Below are positions 1-6,431 of a stretch of 14,009 nucleotides of DNA, piece after piece. Within the stretch, counting starts at the first letter, position 1; every line of letters starts with the position of its first letter. Source of the stretch: CF-13 sp035279665 (GTDB lineage Bacteria > Chloroflexota > Dormibacteria > CF-121); contig DATEHI010000121.1 in the NCBI GenBank assembly GCA_035279665.1, positions 1 through 14,009 of the forward strand. The letters run 5' to 3'. The notes under the pieces were generated by a model that was given only the letters and a program-made list of their open reading frames with translations, was not told where the DNA came from and made no database searches. Position numbers and translations under genes: made by a program.

Positions 1-4
1 CCCA

Positions 5-10
5 ATTCTA
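5..10 (-). promoter_or_regulatory. TAGAAT -10-like hexamer at the left edge
   Basis: The minus strand reads TAGAAT here, sharing its TAG with the stop codon of the site-2 protease gene. The same hexamer sits 8-13 bases before three other genes in this window. By analogy it probably drives a minus-strand gene starting just beyond the left edge. The target is not visible, so this is inference. Confidence 0.4.
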
Positions 11-919
11 TCTCAAGATGGCGGACGTCTGGAGCATGCCAACGCCCAGTGCGAAGAGCAGCCCGAGGTAAACGGCTCCGACGATGACCTTCGTCTGGGC
101 GTCAACGGCGTAGTAGGCCGGATTGAGGACGGTCGACCGAAACCGCTGGTAGGTCGAGAAGGCCCCAAAGATCAGGACCAGGAAGAGGACAGGGCTCACC
201 CGGGTGCCCGCCTGTATCTCGAAGAGGAGCAGCCCGGCCGCAATCGCCAGCCCGGCGACGTTGAACCATTTGGAGAGCAGCGACGTCACGCGGCCACCGT
301 CGAGCGGCGTGAGCGGGATCAGGTTGAAGAGGTTGATCAGAAAGCCGAAGTAGGCAAGCGCCCGCAATAGTTGACCGGTGTTCGAGTCGGGCATGGCCAG
401 GTAACCGAGGTAGCACAGGCCGGCGGCGATCGACCCCAGCACCGGACCGCCGATCGCCATGATCGATTCCTGGGCGACGGTGCGCGGCTGTTGCTTCATG
501 CTGACGAAGGCGCCGAGGAATGGGATCATGACTGGAAGGCTGACCGGCAGCCCGATAACCCGGGCCACGACGACGTGGCCGCTCTCATGGATCAGGATGA
601 GGAGCACGATGCCGACGCCGAAGGCCCATCCGAAGAGCTGTGCGTAGATCAACGCCGTCAGCCCGGTCGAGACGATGGTGAACCACAGCCCTTTGAACTT
701 GAGCAGCAGCAGCCCAACGTAGGAGAGCTTGCCGAACACAAAGGCGAGGACGGCGAGAATTCCCGCGGCCAACCCGCCGTTCCGCCTTCCGTGGATGTCA
801 GGTTGTGCGGGGATATCCGCATGGACCGGCCGATCGGTGCGGTAGCCGTAGTCGGCCGCGCCCATCGGTGGCTCCTGATTCGGCGAATAGGGATCAGCCA
901 TCATTTTTAGCTTGCCCAC
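8..919 (-). CDS. Site-2 protease family (M50) integral membrane metalloprotease
   Basis: Polytopic membrane zinc protease of peptidase family M50, of the kind that cleaves substrates within or next to the membrane. In the 303-residue product the zinc motif HESGH is at residues 111-115 inside a hydrophobic helix, and the second signature, PLTPLDGGR, is at 202-210, with Asp207 as expected third ligand. About six hydrophobic segments run from residue 50 to the end. The first 50 residues are Pro/Gly-rich and probably cytoplasmic; no PDZ or CBS domain is seen. The GTG start at 919 has GAAAGG eight bases upstream; ATG codons at 904 and 901 are alternatives. It follows the radical SAM gene by 46 bases with no evident promoter, so it is probably the last gene of that operon. 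The family call is firm; the substrate is unknown. Confidence 0.9.
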   Translation of the reverse strand: MGKLKMMADPYSPNQEPPMGAADYGYRTDRPVHADIPAQPDIHGRRNGGLAAGILAVLAFVFGKLSYVGLLLLKFKGLWFTIVSTGLTALIYAQLFGWAFGVGIVLLILIHESGHVVVARVIGLPVSLPVMIPFLGAFVSMKQQPRTVAQESIMAIGGPVLGSIAAGLCYLGYLAMPDSNTGQLLRALAYFGFLINLFNLIPLTPLDGGRVTSLLSKWFNVAGLAIAAGLLLFEIQAGTRVSPVLFLVLIFGAFSTYQRFRSTVLNPAYYAVDAQTKVIVGAVYLGLLFALGVGMLQTSAILR

Positions 920-965
920 CGCCTGGACCTTTCAATCACTTCAAACGGGTAGAGCGAGCCGGCAG

Positions 966-2219
966 TTACGCCGAGATCGGCTCCAATACCCGCCAGGGGC
1001 GGGTGAAATTGCCCAGCTGCAGCCCAGCGCAGCGGGCGGTCAGCTCCTTCGCGAAGCGACGCATCCCGATGCCATGGGTGGGATGCGGGATCCGCTGGAG
1101 GAGCCAGTGCGGGTCGACGTTAAGGCTGCGCAGTTGTACCTGGTGGACGCGGTGCCGCTGGACGAAGGCGACCAGGGCTTCGATCTCCGCCGGGGCGTCG
1201 CTGATGCCGGGAAAGGTCAACAGGTTGATCGTCACCTGTCCGCCGGCGGCCGCCATCAGCTCCGCGCACTGCTCGACGTGCTCCAGCCCGTACCCGACCG
1301 GTCGGTAGTAGGCGCGGAACCGCTCGTCGTCGAGGCTGAAGATGCTGATGCGGATCGAATTCAGTCCAGCATCGATCAAACGCCGAAGCACGTCGGGACG
1401 TGATCCATTGCTGTTGATGTGGATGGTCGCCGCCGGCCATGCCGACCGGATGCGCCGCGTCGCTTCGACCAGCACGGCGCCCCGAGTCAGCGGCTCGCCC
1501 TCGCAGCCCTGCCCAAAGCTGACGAAGTTGGTGGGGCCTGCGCTCAGATGCCAGGCAGCGAGCTCGGCAATCTCCGCCGCGGCGGGGGCGAAGGCGAGCC
1601 GGGTCTGCGGGGAATCGACATCGCCCCACTGCTCGGAGATGCAGCCCAGACAGGCCGCGTTGCAGGCGGGCGAAACCGGGATCGCGCCTTCGCCCCGGCG
1701 CAGGAAGACGTTCTGCGCCGTCAGGCATCGGTAGTCGGTCGCACAGGTCTCGAGGTGTCGGAGGAGCCGGCTGTCGGGCAGCAGACGTCGCGCCGCGCGG
1801 ATCCCGCGATCGATGTGCTGGCGATCAACGGCATGCGGGTCCCAGGCACTCCAGCGGTCGGTTCGCATCGCGGCCACATGCGGCTCGCCGTCGACGGCGG
1901 CCACCGCCGCATACCCGTACAGCGGCAGGACCGGTGGCTGGCCATTATCCGTGTAGGCCGGCAGCCAGGTCCGCAGATACCCGGGCGGCAACACGGCGGC
2001 GACGGCGACTGCATCGGGGTCTTCGACCGGCACCGTTACGCCGCCAGCCGAACCGAGCGGGACCCGACCAGGGAGATGCATCAGGGCTGTCCCCGGCGGG
2101 AGCGGAATCAGCCGATCGGGAGCATCGACGTCCCAGCCACTACGCGCCACCGCTTGCAACGCAGGGTGAATACGCAATTCCCCGCGTCCGTTTGCATAGA
2201 GTGTGTGTTGCACGCCCAT
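966..2219 (-). CDS. Radical SAM protein of unknown substrate
   Basis: Radical S-adenosylmethionine enzyme of 417 residues. The [4Fe-4S] motif CNAACLGC has Cys186, Cys190 and Cys193, and the SAM-contact region GCEGEPL at 238-244 corresponds to the usual GGEP. INSNGS at 268-273 and the downstream barrel segments also fit. About 165 residues precede the radical SAM core, with Cys159 and Cys165 just before it. I see no SPASM or twitch cysteine cluster after the core, which argues against a standard SPASM peptide maturase. The start is ATG 2219, only 9 bases after the cupin gene's stop, and no strong Shine-Dalgarno is seen, so coupled translation is likely. Its G+C is native-like (73% at 1561-1620 by hand count), unlike the two genes upstream. 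The reaction is unknown. The motif context resembles a family I recall from Chloroflexota and deltaproteobacteria, also uncharacterised. Confidence 0.88.
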   Translation of the reverse strand: MGVQHTLYANGRGELRIHPALQAVARSGWDVDAPDRLIPLPPGTALMHLPGRVPLGSAGGVTVPVEDPDAVAVAAVLPPGYLRTWLPAYTDNGQPPVLPLYGYAAVAAVDGEPHVAAMRTDRWSAWDPHAVDRQHIDRGIRAARRLLPDSRLLRHLETCATDYRCLTAQNVFLRRGEGAIPVSPACNAACLGCISEQWGDVDSPQTRLAFAPAAAEIAELAAWHLSAGPTNFVSFGQGCEGEPLTRGAVLVEATRRIRSAWPAATIHINSNGSRPDVLRRLIDAGLNSIRISIFSLDDERFRAYYRPVGYGLEHVEQCAELMAAAGGQVTINLLTFPGISDAPAEIEALVAFVQRHRVHQVQLRSLNVDPHWLLQRIPHPTHGIGMRRFAKELTARCAGLQLGNFTRPWRVLEPISA

Positions 2220-2228
2220 CCGTTAACG

Positions 2229-2561
2229 TCAGGCGATAGCCGATGTCTTCGCAAAAGGGGGCGACCAGATGAACTGCACGGTCCCGGCCGACTGGCACTC
2301 AAGGCGGACCGGAGTTGCGGGCAGAACCACTATCTGGTCGAACTCTGTTAGCGCCTGTTCATCCGTCCCGAGCGTTAGGCGGAACGTCCCCTTATAGCAG
2401 GTCAGGATCACGTTTCCGTCGAATGAGAATGCGTGGGTCTGACCGGGAGAAAAGTTGTGGAACTGTATCCGCACGTGATCTTGGGAACTCATGTGGAAAC
2501 TAAGTTGGTCTGCCCGCTCGGGGATGAGTTGCTTGATATTGAACCGATCGGCCATCCTCAT
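2229..2561 (-). CDS. Small cupin-like protein
   Basis: A 110-residue (or 108-residue) soluble protein predicted to be nearly all beta strand, with the spacing of a single small cupin barrel. Residues SPGQTHAFSFDG then VILTCYKGTFRL resemble cupin motif 1, but only one His of the usual H-x-H pair is seen and the Glu is absent. A metal site, if present, is atypical. The ATG at 2561 overlaps the preceding gene's stop as ATGA, a classic coupling arrangement; a second in-frame ATG lies at 2555. The radical SAM gene starts 9 bases downstream. G+C over 2341-2580 is about 53% by hand count (126 of 240), far below neighbouring genes, which suggests a separate origin. It could be a substrate-binding or sensor partner of the radical SAM protein; that is inference. 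Confidence 0.72.
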   Translation of the reverse strand: MRMADRFNIKQLIPERADQLSFHMSSQDHVRIQFHNFSPGQTHAFSFDGNVILTCYKGTFRLTLGTDEQALTEFDQIVVLPATPVRLECQSAGTVQFIWSPPFAKTSAIA

Positions 2562-2803
2562 TGGATTCCGCCGTTAAACAATTCGATCGCCTTCTGGGTC
2601 CATAACTGGTATTCCTGAAACGGTCCGCCGCCGCCAAATCCGGGCCAGGGGGGGCGGGCCGTGATGTCGCCCGAATCGATCAGGGATTGCAGGCCACCGC
2701 GCGGCACGGAAGACGAGATAATTCCTCTGTCCAGATCCTGATCTGGCCGTAAGACTCGGCCAGGGCCTATTGCATTCGCCGCCGCGGCTTGGTCCTCCGT
2801 CAC
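2558..2803 (-). CDS. 81-residue protein of unknown function, first gene of the cupin/radical SAM operon
   Basis: I do not recognise this protein. It is 81 residues long with no cysteine, signal peptide or membrane segment. It has a charged N-terminal half (MTEDQ start, DQDLDRG near 21-27) and a Pro/Gly/aromatic middle (PPWPGFGGGGPF, 51-62). The C-terminal part (EYQLWTQKAIELF, 64-76) is probably helical. The chosen GTG start at 2803 lies about 14 bases after the transcription start predicted from a good -35/-10 promoter. Its stop overlaps the cupin start (ATGA). The frame stays open for 28 more codons upstream, to a TGA at 2888-2890, so it could instead be the tail of a decayed gene. The tail loosely recalls the C-termini of sugar-binding ABC lipoproteins. 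A peptide substrate for the radical SAM enzyme is a second possibility. Confidence 0.5.
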   Translation of the reverse strand: MTEDQAAAANAIGPGRVLRPDQDLDRGIISSSVPRGGLQSLIDSGDITARPPWPGFGGGGPFQEYQLWTQKAIELFNGGIQ

Positions 2804-2824
2804 GTAAGCGGGCAGCCTGGACGT

Positions 2825-2854
2825 ATTAAAGCCTTCCTGACTGATTTGAGTGAA
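2825..2854 (-). promoter_or_regulatory. Sigma70-type promoter for the 81-aa/cupin/radical SAM operon
   Basis: On the minus strand, TTCACT (2854-2849, four of six matches to TTGACA) is followed by an 18-base spacer and TTTAAT (2830-2825, five of six to TATAAT). Predicted transcription starts near 2817, giving a leader of about 14 bases before the GTG at 2803. The surrounding bases are A+T-rich for this window. This unit differs from its neighbours, whose -10 hexamers sit almost on their start codons. Confidence 0.5.
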
Positions 2855-2907
2855 TGGTCGATGCTCCCATGGTAGAGCGTCACGAGCTCATCCCCGAAGC
2901 AAGGCGC

Positions 2908-2923
2908 GCCGGCCGCGGCCGGC
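2908..2923 (-). terminator. Perfect 16-bp GC palindrome at the end of the M23 gene
   Basis: The sequence gccggccgcggccggc is its own reverse complement and begins at the last base of the M23 stop codon. As RNA it would form a 6-bp GC stem with a CGCG loop. Downstream on the minus strand comes GCGCCTTGCTTC, only partly U-rich, so a weak or factor-assisted terminator is possible. It separates the M23 gene from the next promoter, which fits, but a chance palindrome in GC-rich DNA cannot be excluded. Confidence 0.35.
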
Positions 2924-3555
2924 TATGAAAGCAGGTCCATCGGATTCTGCGGGGCCCCCTCATAGCGGATCTCGAAATGCAGGTGAGGCCCGCTGGCGCG
3001 ACCGGTGGCGCCCATCAACCCGATCTCCTGGCCTTGCGTGAGCACCTGGCCGGTTTTGACCAGCACCGCCGACATGTGCCCATAGATCGTGTGGAAGCCG
3101 TTGCCGTGGTCGATCTCGACGTAAATCCCATACGATCCCCAGCCGGCGAAGACGACCTGCCCCCCGTCGGCGGCAACCTCCGGTGTTCCCACGTCGTTGG
3201 CGATATCGATGCCAGGGTGGTACGGGTAGAAGCTCTGGGTGAGGACGCCGTGGGTCGGCCAGACGAAGCGGACGAGATGTTCGCGGCTCGCGACCAGCTC
3301 GGCCGGCGCCGCGGGTGGTGCCAGGTCGTCGGCCGTCAGTGCGGGAAGAGCGCGGGGGGCGCGCAGCCGGACCTCACCGCCGGGCACGAGCGCGGCCTCA
3401 CTCACGCTGCTCCTGGCCGCGACCGTAACGCTCCCGCTGGTGGCGTGGACCTCGGCGATGGGGTGGCGGAACCCGAGCGGCCCGAGTGCTAGCACGAACA
3501 GCGCCAGCGCGAGCGCCCACCCATGGGCGGCTAGTCTTGGGATTCCCCTCGCCAA
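2923..3555 (-). CDS. Secreted or membrane-anchored M23 (LytM-type) peptidase
   Basis: Zinc endopeptidase of family M23, predicted to cut peptidoglycan cross-bridges or to act in cell-wall remodelling outside the membrane. The 210-residue product has one hydrophobic segment at residues 12-29 (signal peptide or anchor), a low-complexity Ala/Pro linker to about 90, and a complete M23 domain at 96-210. Visible catalytic residues are His113 and Asp117 (HPGID), His160 (YGHMS), and His191 and His193 (HLHFE). The only start before the hydrophobic segment is TTG 3555, because an in-frame TAG lies five codons upstream. That TTG is 9 bases after a TAGACT -10 element with a well-placed TTGACG -35, implying an almost leaderless message. 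It ends at a GC palindrome. The domain is complete, so it is probably active. Confidence 0.88.
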   Translation of the reverse strand: MARGIPRLAAHGWALALALFVLALGPLGFRHPIAEVHATSGSVTVAARSSVSEAALVPGGEVRLRAPRALPALTADDLAPPAAPAELVASREHLVRFVWPTHGVLTQSFYPYHPGIDIANDVGTPEVAADGGQVVFAGWGSYGIYVEIDHGNGFHTIYGHMSAVLVKTGQVLTQGQEIGLMGATGRASGPHLHFEIRYEGAPQNPMDLLS

Positions 3556-3564
3556 AACCCCGGC

Positions 3565-3594
3565 AGTCTAGCCCAATTTTGGTCCCGGCGTCAA
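3565..3594 (-). promoter_or_regulatory. Promoter of the M23 peptidase gene
   Basis: On the minus strand, TTGACG (3594-3589, five of six to consensus) is separated by 18 bases from TAGACT (3570-3565). The -10 ends 9 bases before the TTG start codon, so the transcript would carry only about 2-3 leader bases. This is the most complete -35/-10 pair among the TAGAAT/TAGACT sites of the window. Confidence 0.6.
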
Positions 3595-3611
3595 ACGACG
3601 CACCACCGCTT

Positions 3612-3624
3612 GCACAATTTGTGC
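3612..3624. repeat. 13-base inverted repeat between the glpX-like gene and the M23 gene
   Basis: The sequence gcacaatttgtgc has 6-base arms (gcacaa / ttgtgc) around a central t. It lies 6 bases after the glpX-like stop codon and about 18 bases upstream of the M23 -35 element. The size and symmetry suit a dimeric repressor or activator site. Its arms are too A+T-rich for a strong terminator. No regulator is encoded nearby. Confidence 0.3.
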
Positions 3625-3630
3625 CCCAGG

Positions 3631-4659
3631 CTAGCGAACTTTCCGGTGGGCGCCTTCGACCGACTTGAGGGCGTAATGGTGCTTGGTGTTCAAGTGGCGG
3701 ACCGTCCCGCTCTTGCTGCGGAAGACCATCGATTCGGTCTCCGCCCAAAAGTGGTGATAGATCACGCCATGCAGGAACTCGCCGTCGGTCACGCCGGTGG
3801 CGGCGAACGCGACGTCCTCGCCTCGCACCAGGTCGTCGACCGAGTAGGTGCCACGCAGGTCAGCAAAGCCGGCGGCGCGCGCCTTCTCCTCGTCGTCGCG
3901 GGAGCGCAACCAGAGCCGGCACTGCAGGTCGCCCCCCAGGCATTTCAGCGCGCAGGCGGCCAGCACGGCCTCCGGCAAGCCGCCAATCCCGAGCATGACG
4001 TCGATGCCGGTCCCCTCGAGGGTGGCCATGATGGCGGCGGCGATATCGCCGTCGCTGAGCAGCGTGATGCGGGCGCCGACCTGGCGCACCTGGTCCATAA
4101 GGGGTTCGTGGCGCGGGCGGTCGAGCATCACCACCGTGAGATCCGAGACCTGGACTTTCTTGGCGAACGCGACCCGCTGTAGGTTGTTCTCGACCGAATC
4201 CGTGACGTCGATCGACCCCCGCGCCTCGGGACCGACCGCGATCTTTTCTGCGTACATACCAACCGGCGCCCGCACCAGCGAACCGCGATCGACGGTGGCC
4301 ACGACAGAGACCGCGTTCGGGAGACCCTTCGCGACCAGCGTGGAGCCGTCCAGCGGCTTGAGCGCCACGTCGCAGGCGTCCCCGCTTCCGTCACCCACGA
4401 GTTGTCCGAGCCCGAGCGGCGCGGACGGCGACTCTTCGCCAATGACGATCGTGCCGCTCATGTGCACCCCGGTGAGCGCTTCGCGCATGGCGTTGGCCGC
4501 CGTCCCCCGAATCCCTTCGCGGTCGAGATTCCCCATCCAGCGCCCGGCCGAGAGCGCGGCGGCCTCGGTCGCGCGCACCAGCTCGAGGCCGAGATTCGGT
4601 TGAACCGTGCGCGGCGTGCTCGCACCGCCCGAGGCGGGCGTAGAGACGTCAGACTTCAC
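3631..4659 (-). CDS. glpX: GlpX-like (class II fructose-1,6-bisphosphatase family) protein with altered active site
   Basis: GlpX family by full-length pattern: TIVIGE (70-75), KPLDGST (101-107), PRH (182-184), GIGGLPEAV (224-232) and AATGVTDGEF (286-295). Canonical members hydrolyse fructose-1,6-bisphosphate (or sedoheptulose-1,7-bisphosphate) using divalent metal in gluconeogenesis. Compared with E. coli GlpX as I recall it, Asp33 is Arg51 here, the DEAP acid (Asp61) is lost with a one-residue deletion, Asp85 is Lys101, Glu88 is Asp104, and catalytic Thr90 is Ser106. Glu57 (Glu75) and the GIGG glutamate (Glu230) remain. It may therefore be a divergent phosphatase with other specificity, or a non-catalytic paralogue. 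The 342-residue length is normal. GTG 4659 overlaps the pyrG stop as GTGA, so translation is coupled to pyrG. The family is sure; activity is doubtful. Confidence 0.85.
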   Translation of the reverse strand: MKSDVSTPASGGASTPRTVQPNLGLELVRATEAAALSAGRWMGNLDREGIRGTAANAMREALTGVHMSGTIVIGEESPSAPLGLGQLVGDGSGDACDVALKPLDGSTLVAKGLPNAVSVVATVDRGSLVRAPVGMYAEKIAVGPEARGSIDVTDSVENNLQRVAFAKKVQVSDLTVVMLDRPRHEPLMDQVRQVGARITLLSDGDIAAAIMATLEGTGIDVMLGIGGLPEAVLAACALKCLGGDLQCRLWLRSRDDEEKARAAGFADLRGTYSVDDLVRGEDVAFAATGVTDGEFLHGVIYHHFWAETESMVFRSKSGTVRHLNTKHHYALKSVEGAHRKVR

Positions 4660-6323
4660 GCGCTTTGAGCGGTCTTGTCCGAAGAAATCGCGGGCTTTTG
4701 CACCGGCTGCCCATCAGCCGGGAGCACGCCCGCCCGGACGGCGGCGGCCTTGACGAAGTCCCGGAAGAGCGGATGCGGACGGTTCGGCCGGGAGCGGAAT
4801 TCCGGGTGGAACTGCGAGGCCACGAACCAGGGGTGGTCGCGCAACTCGATGATCTCCACCAACCGATCATTTGGCGAGGTGCCGCTGAAGATCATGCCCG
4901 CTTCCCACATCGCCTCACGATAGGCGTTGTTGAACTCGAAGCGATGGCGGTGCCGCTCATAGACGACCGGCTCGCCGTAGGCCTGGGCCGCGAGCGTGCC
5001 CGGCTGGAGTTTGCAGGGGTAGAGACCGAGCCGCATGGTGCCGCCTTTGTCGGCGACGTCGCGCTGCTCCGGGAGGAGGTCGATCACCGGATGGCTGGTG
5101 AACGCATTGAACTCCGTGCTGTTGGCGTCGGGCTGACCCAGCAGATCGCGTCCGAACTCGATGACGGCGCATTGCATCCCCAGACAGAGCCCGAGATAGG
5201 GGGTGAGCGAGGTCCGGGCGAATCGGGCCGCGGCAATCTTCCCCTCAATGCCGCGATGACCGAATCCGCCCGGGACCACGACGCCGTCGACTTCGTCGAG
5301 CGCGCGCAGATCACCCGTCTCCAGCGTCTCGGAGGCGATCCACTTGATGTCGACCCGCAGGTTGTGGTGTACGCCGGCGTGTCGGAGCGCTTCAGTCACG
5401 CTGATATAGGCATCGGGCGCCGGCAGGTACTTCCCCACCACCCCGATACGCACACTGCCGGCGGGGTGCTGGATGCGATGGACCAGTTCTTTCCAATCGC
5501 TCAGGTCCGGAGCCTGGGCCGGCGCCTCCAGCGCCTCGACGATGACGTTGCCCAGGCCGGAGTCTTCCAGCATCAACGGCACTTCGTAGATGGAGGCGGC
5601 GTCGGGGACGGAGATCACGGCACGCCGGTCGACGTCGCAGAACAATGCGATCTTGTCCTTGAGGGCGACACTGATGGCGCGCTCCGAGCGGCAGACAATG
5701 GCATCGGGCTGGATGCCGATACTGCGCAGCGCGGCGACGCTGTGCTGCGTGGGCTTGCTCTTGAACTCCTCTGAAGCTTCGATGAAGGGCACCAGCGTCA
5801 GGTGCACGTAAAAGACGTTCTTGCGGCCGAGGTCGTTCTTCAACTGGCGGATCGCTTCCAGGAAGGGGAGCGATTCGATGTCGCCCACCGTCCCACCGAC
5901 TTCGACGATCACCACGTCCGGGTTGTCTTCCCAGGTGACACGGGTGATGCGTTCCTTGATCTCATTGGTCACGTGCGGGATCACCTGCACCGTGCCGCCC
6001 AGGTAATCGCCGCGCCGCTCTTTGGCGATGACCTCGGCATAGATCTTGCCGGTGGTCACGTTGCTGGCCTTGCTCAGGTTCGCGTCGATGAACCGCTCGT
6101 AATGGCCCAGGTCGAGGTCGGTCTCGGCGCCATCGTCAGTGACGAACACCTCCCCATGCTGGTAGGGAGACATCGTGCCAGGGTCGATGTTGATATAGGG
6201 ATCCAGCTTTTGGAGGGAGACGCTCAAGCCGCGCGCCTTCAGGATGGTCCCTATGGACGCCGCCGTGATCCCCTTGCCGATCGAGGAAACCACGCCACCG
6301 GTTACGAAGACGTACTTCGGCAC
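4656..6323 (-). CDS. pyrG: CTP synthase
   Basis: Makes CTP from UTP, ATP and glutamine, the last step of pyrimidine nucleotide synthesis, in the cytoplasm. At 555 residues it is the normal length. The synthetase half opens with KYVFVTGGVVSSIGKG (3-18), a P-loop-like ATP site, and continues with DPYINIDPGTM (41-51) and VGGTVGDIES (142-151). The class I glutamine amidotransferase half has the oxyanion region PGGFGHRG (351-358), nucleophile Cys380 in GLCLGMQ, and His506 and Glu508 in QFHPE. All expected catalytic residues are present. The GTG start at 6323 is fixed by the conserved N-terminus. There is no Shine-Dalgarno; TAGAAT ends 9 bases before the start, suggesting a leaderless message. The glpX-like gene follows with a 4-base overlap. 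GH15 is divergent upstream. Confidence 0.98.
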   Translation of the reverse strand: MPKYVFVTGGVVSSIGKGITAASIGTILKARGLSVSLQKLDPYINIDPGTMSPYQHGEVFVTDDGAETDLDLGHYERFIDANLSKASNVTTGKIYAEVIAKERRGDYLGGTVQVIPHVTNEIKERITRVTWEDNPDVVIVEVGGTVGDIESLPFLEAIRQLKNDLGRKNVFYVHLTLVPFIEASEEFKSKPTQHSVAALRSIGIQPDAIVCRSERAISVALKDKIALFCDVDRRAVISVPDAASIYEVPLMLEDSGLGNVIVEALEAPAQAPDLSDWKELVHRIQHPAGSVRIGVVGKYLPAPDAYISVTEALRHAGVHHNLRVDIKWIASETLETGDLRALDEVDGVVVPGGFGHRGIEGKIAAARFARTSLTPYLGLCLGMQCAVIEFGRDLLGQPDANSTEFNAFTSHPVIDLLPEQRDVADKGGTMRLGLYPCKLQPGTLAAQAYGEPVVYERHRHRFEFNNAYREAMWEAGMIFSGTSPNDRLVEIIELRDHPWFVASQFHPEFRSRPNRPHPLFRDFVKAAAVRAGVLPADGQPVQKPAISSDKTAQSA

Positions 6324-6332
6324 CGGGACTCT

Positions 6333-6338
6333 ATTCTA
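6333..6338 (-). promoter_or_regulatory. TAGAAT -10 element of pyrG
   Basis: The minus strand reads TAGAAT, then AGAGTCCCG, then the GTG start of pyrG. The 9-base spacing puts the expected transcription start within about three bases of the start codon. No convincing -35 hexamer is seen at 16-19 bases upstream. Confidence 0.5.
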
Positions 6339-6419
6339 CGCGGGTGCGTCGCCCTCCGCGCGTCGAGTTATGAACCTTTCCGCGTTTGAGGGCGTTGGTT
6401 CATTGCCAACATGACGTTG

Positions 6420-6425
6420 TAAGGT
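6420..6425 (+). promoter_or_regulatory. TAAGGT -10-like element of the GH15 gene
   Basis: The hexamer TAAGGT fits the TANNNT pattern and is followed by six bases and then GTG 6432, so transcription could start at the start codon itself. A weak TTGGTT (6395-6400) lies 19 bases upstream. The AAGG within it could instead act as a Shine-Dalgarno site in a longer transcript, so the evidence is ambiguous. Confidence 0.35.
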
Positions 6426-6431
6426 CAAGCA

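Larger units (their letters stand above)
6324..6431. other. Divergent pyrG / GH15 intergenic region
   Basis: This 108-base region must hold promoters for both divergent genes, and each gene has a -10-like hexamer nearly touching its start codon. Between them lies a short inverted repeat, gttgg (6394-6398) and ccaac (6406-6410), which could be an operator or chance. I see no riboswitch-like structure, no small gene, and no pyrimidine-type attenuator. Confidence 0.5.

Noticed and set aside
1419..2351. Plus-strand open frame of 310 codons opposite the radical SAM gene
   Set aside because: Arg/Gly/Pro-rich translation with no motif; the opposite strand has a clear radical SAM enzyme. It is a shadow of GC-rich codon use.
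2229..2880. Mobile-element insertion as source of the low-G+C segment
   Set aside because: I see no transposase, terminal inverted repeats or target duplication around it.
4665..5774. Plus-strand open frame of 369 codons opposite pyrG
   Set aside because: Antisense to a complete CTP synthase, and Asp/Gly/Arg-rich without recognisable domains.
6386..6414. TTGAGG - 17 bases - ACATGA as a GH15 promoter
   Set aside because: The -10 lacks the key second-position A; TAAGGT next to the start codon fits the local pattern better.
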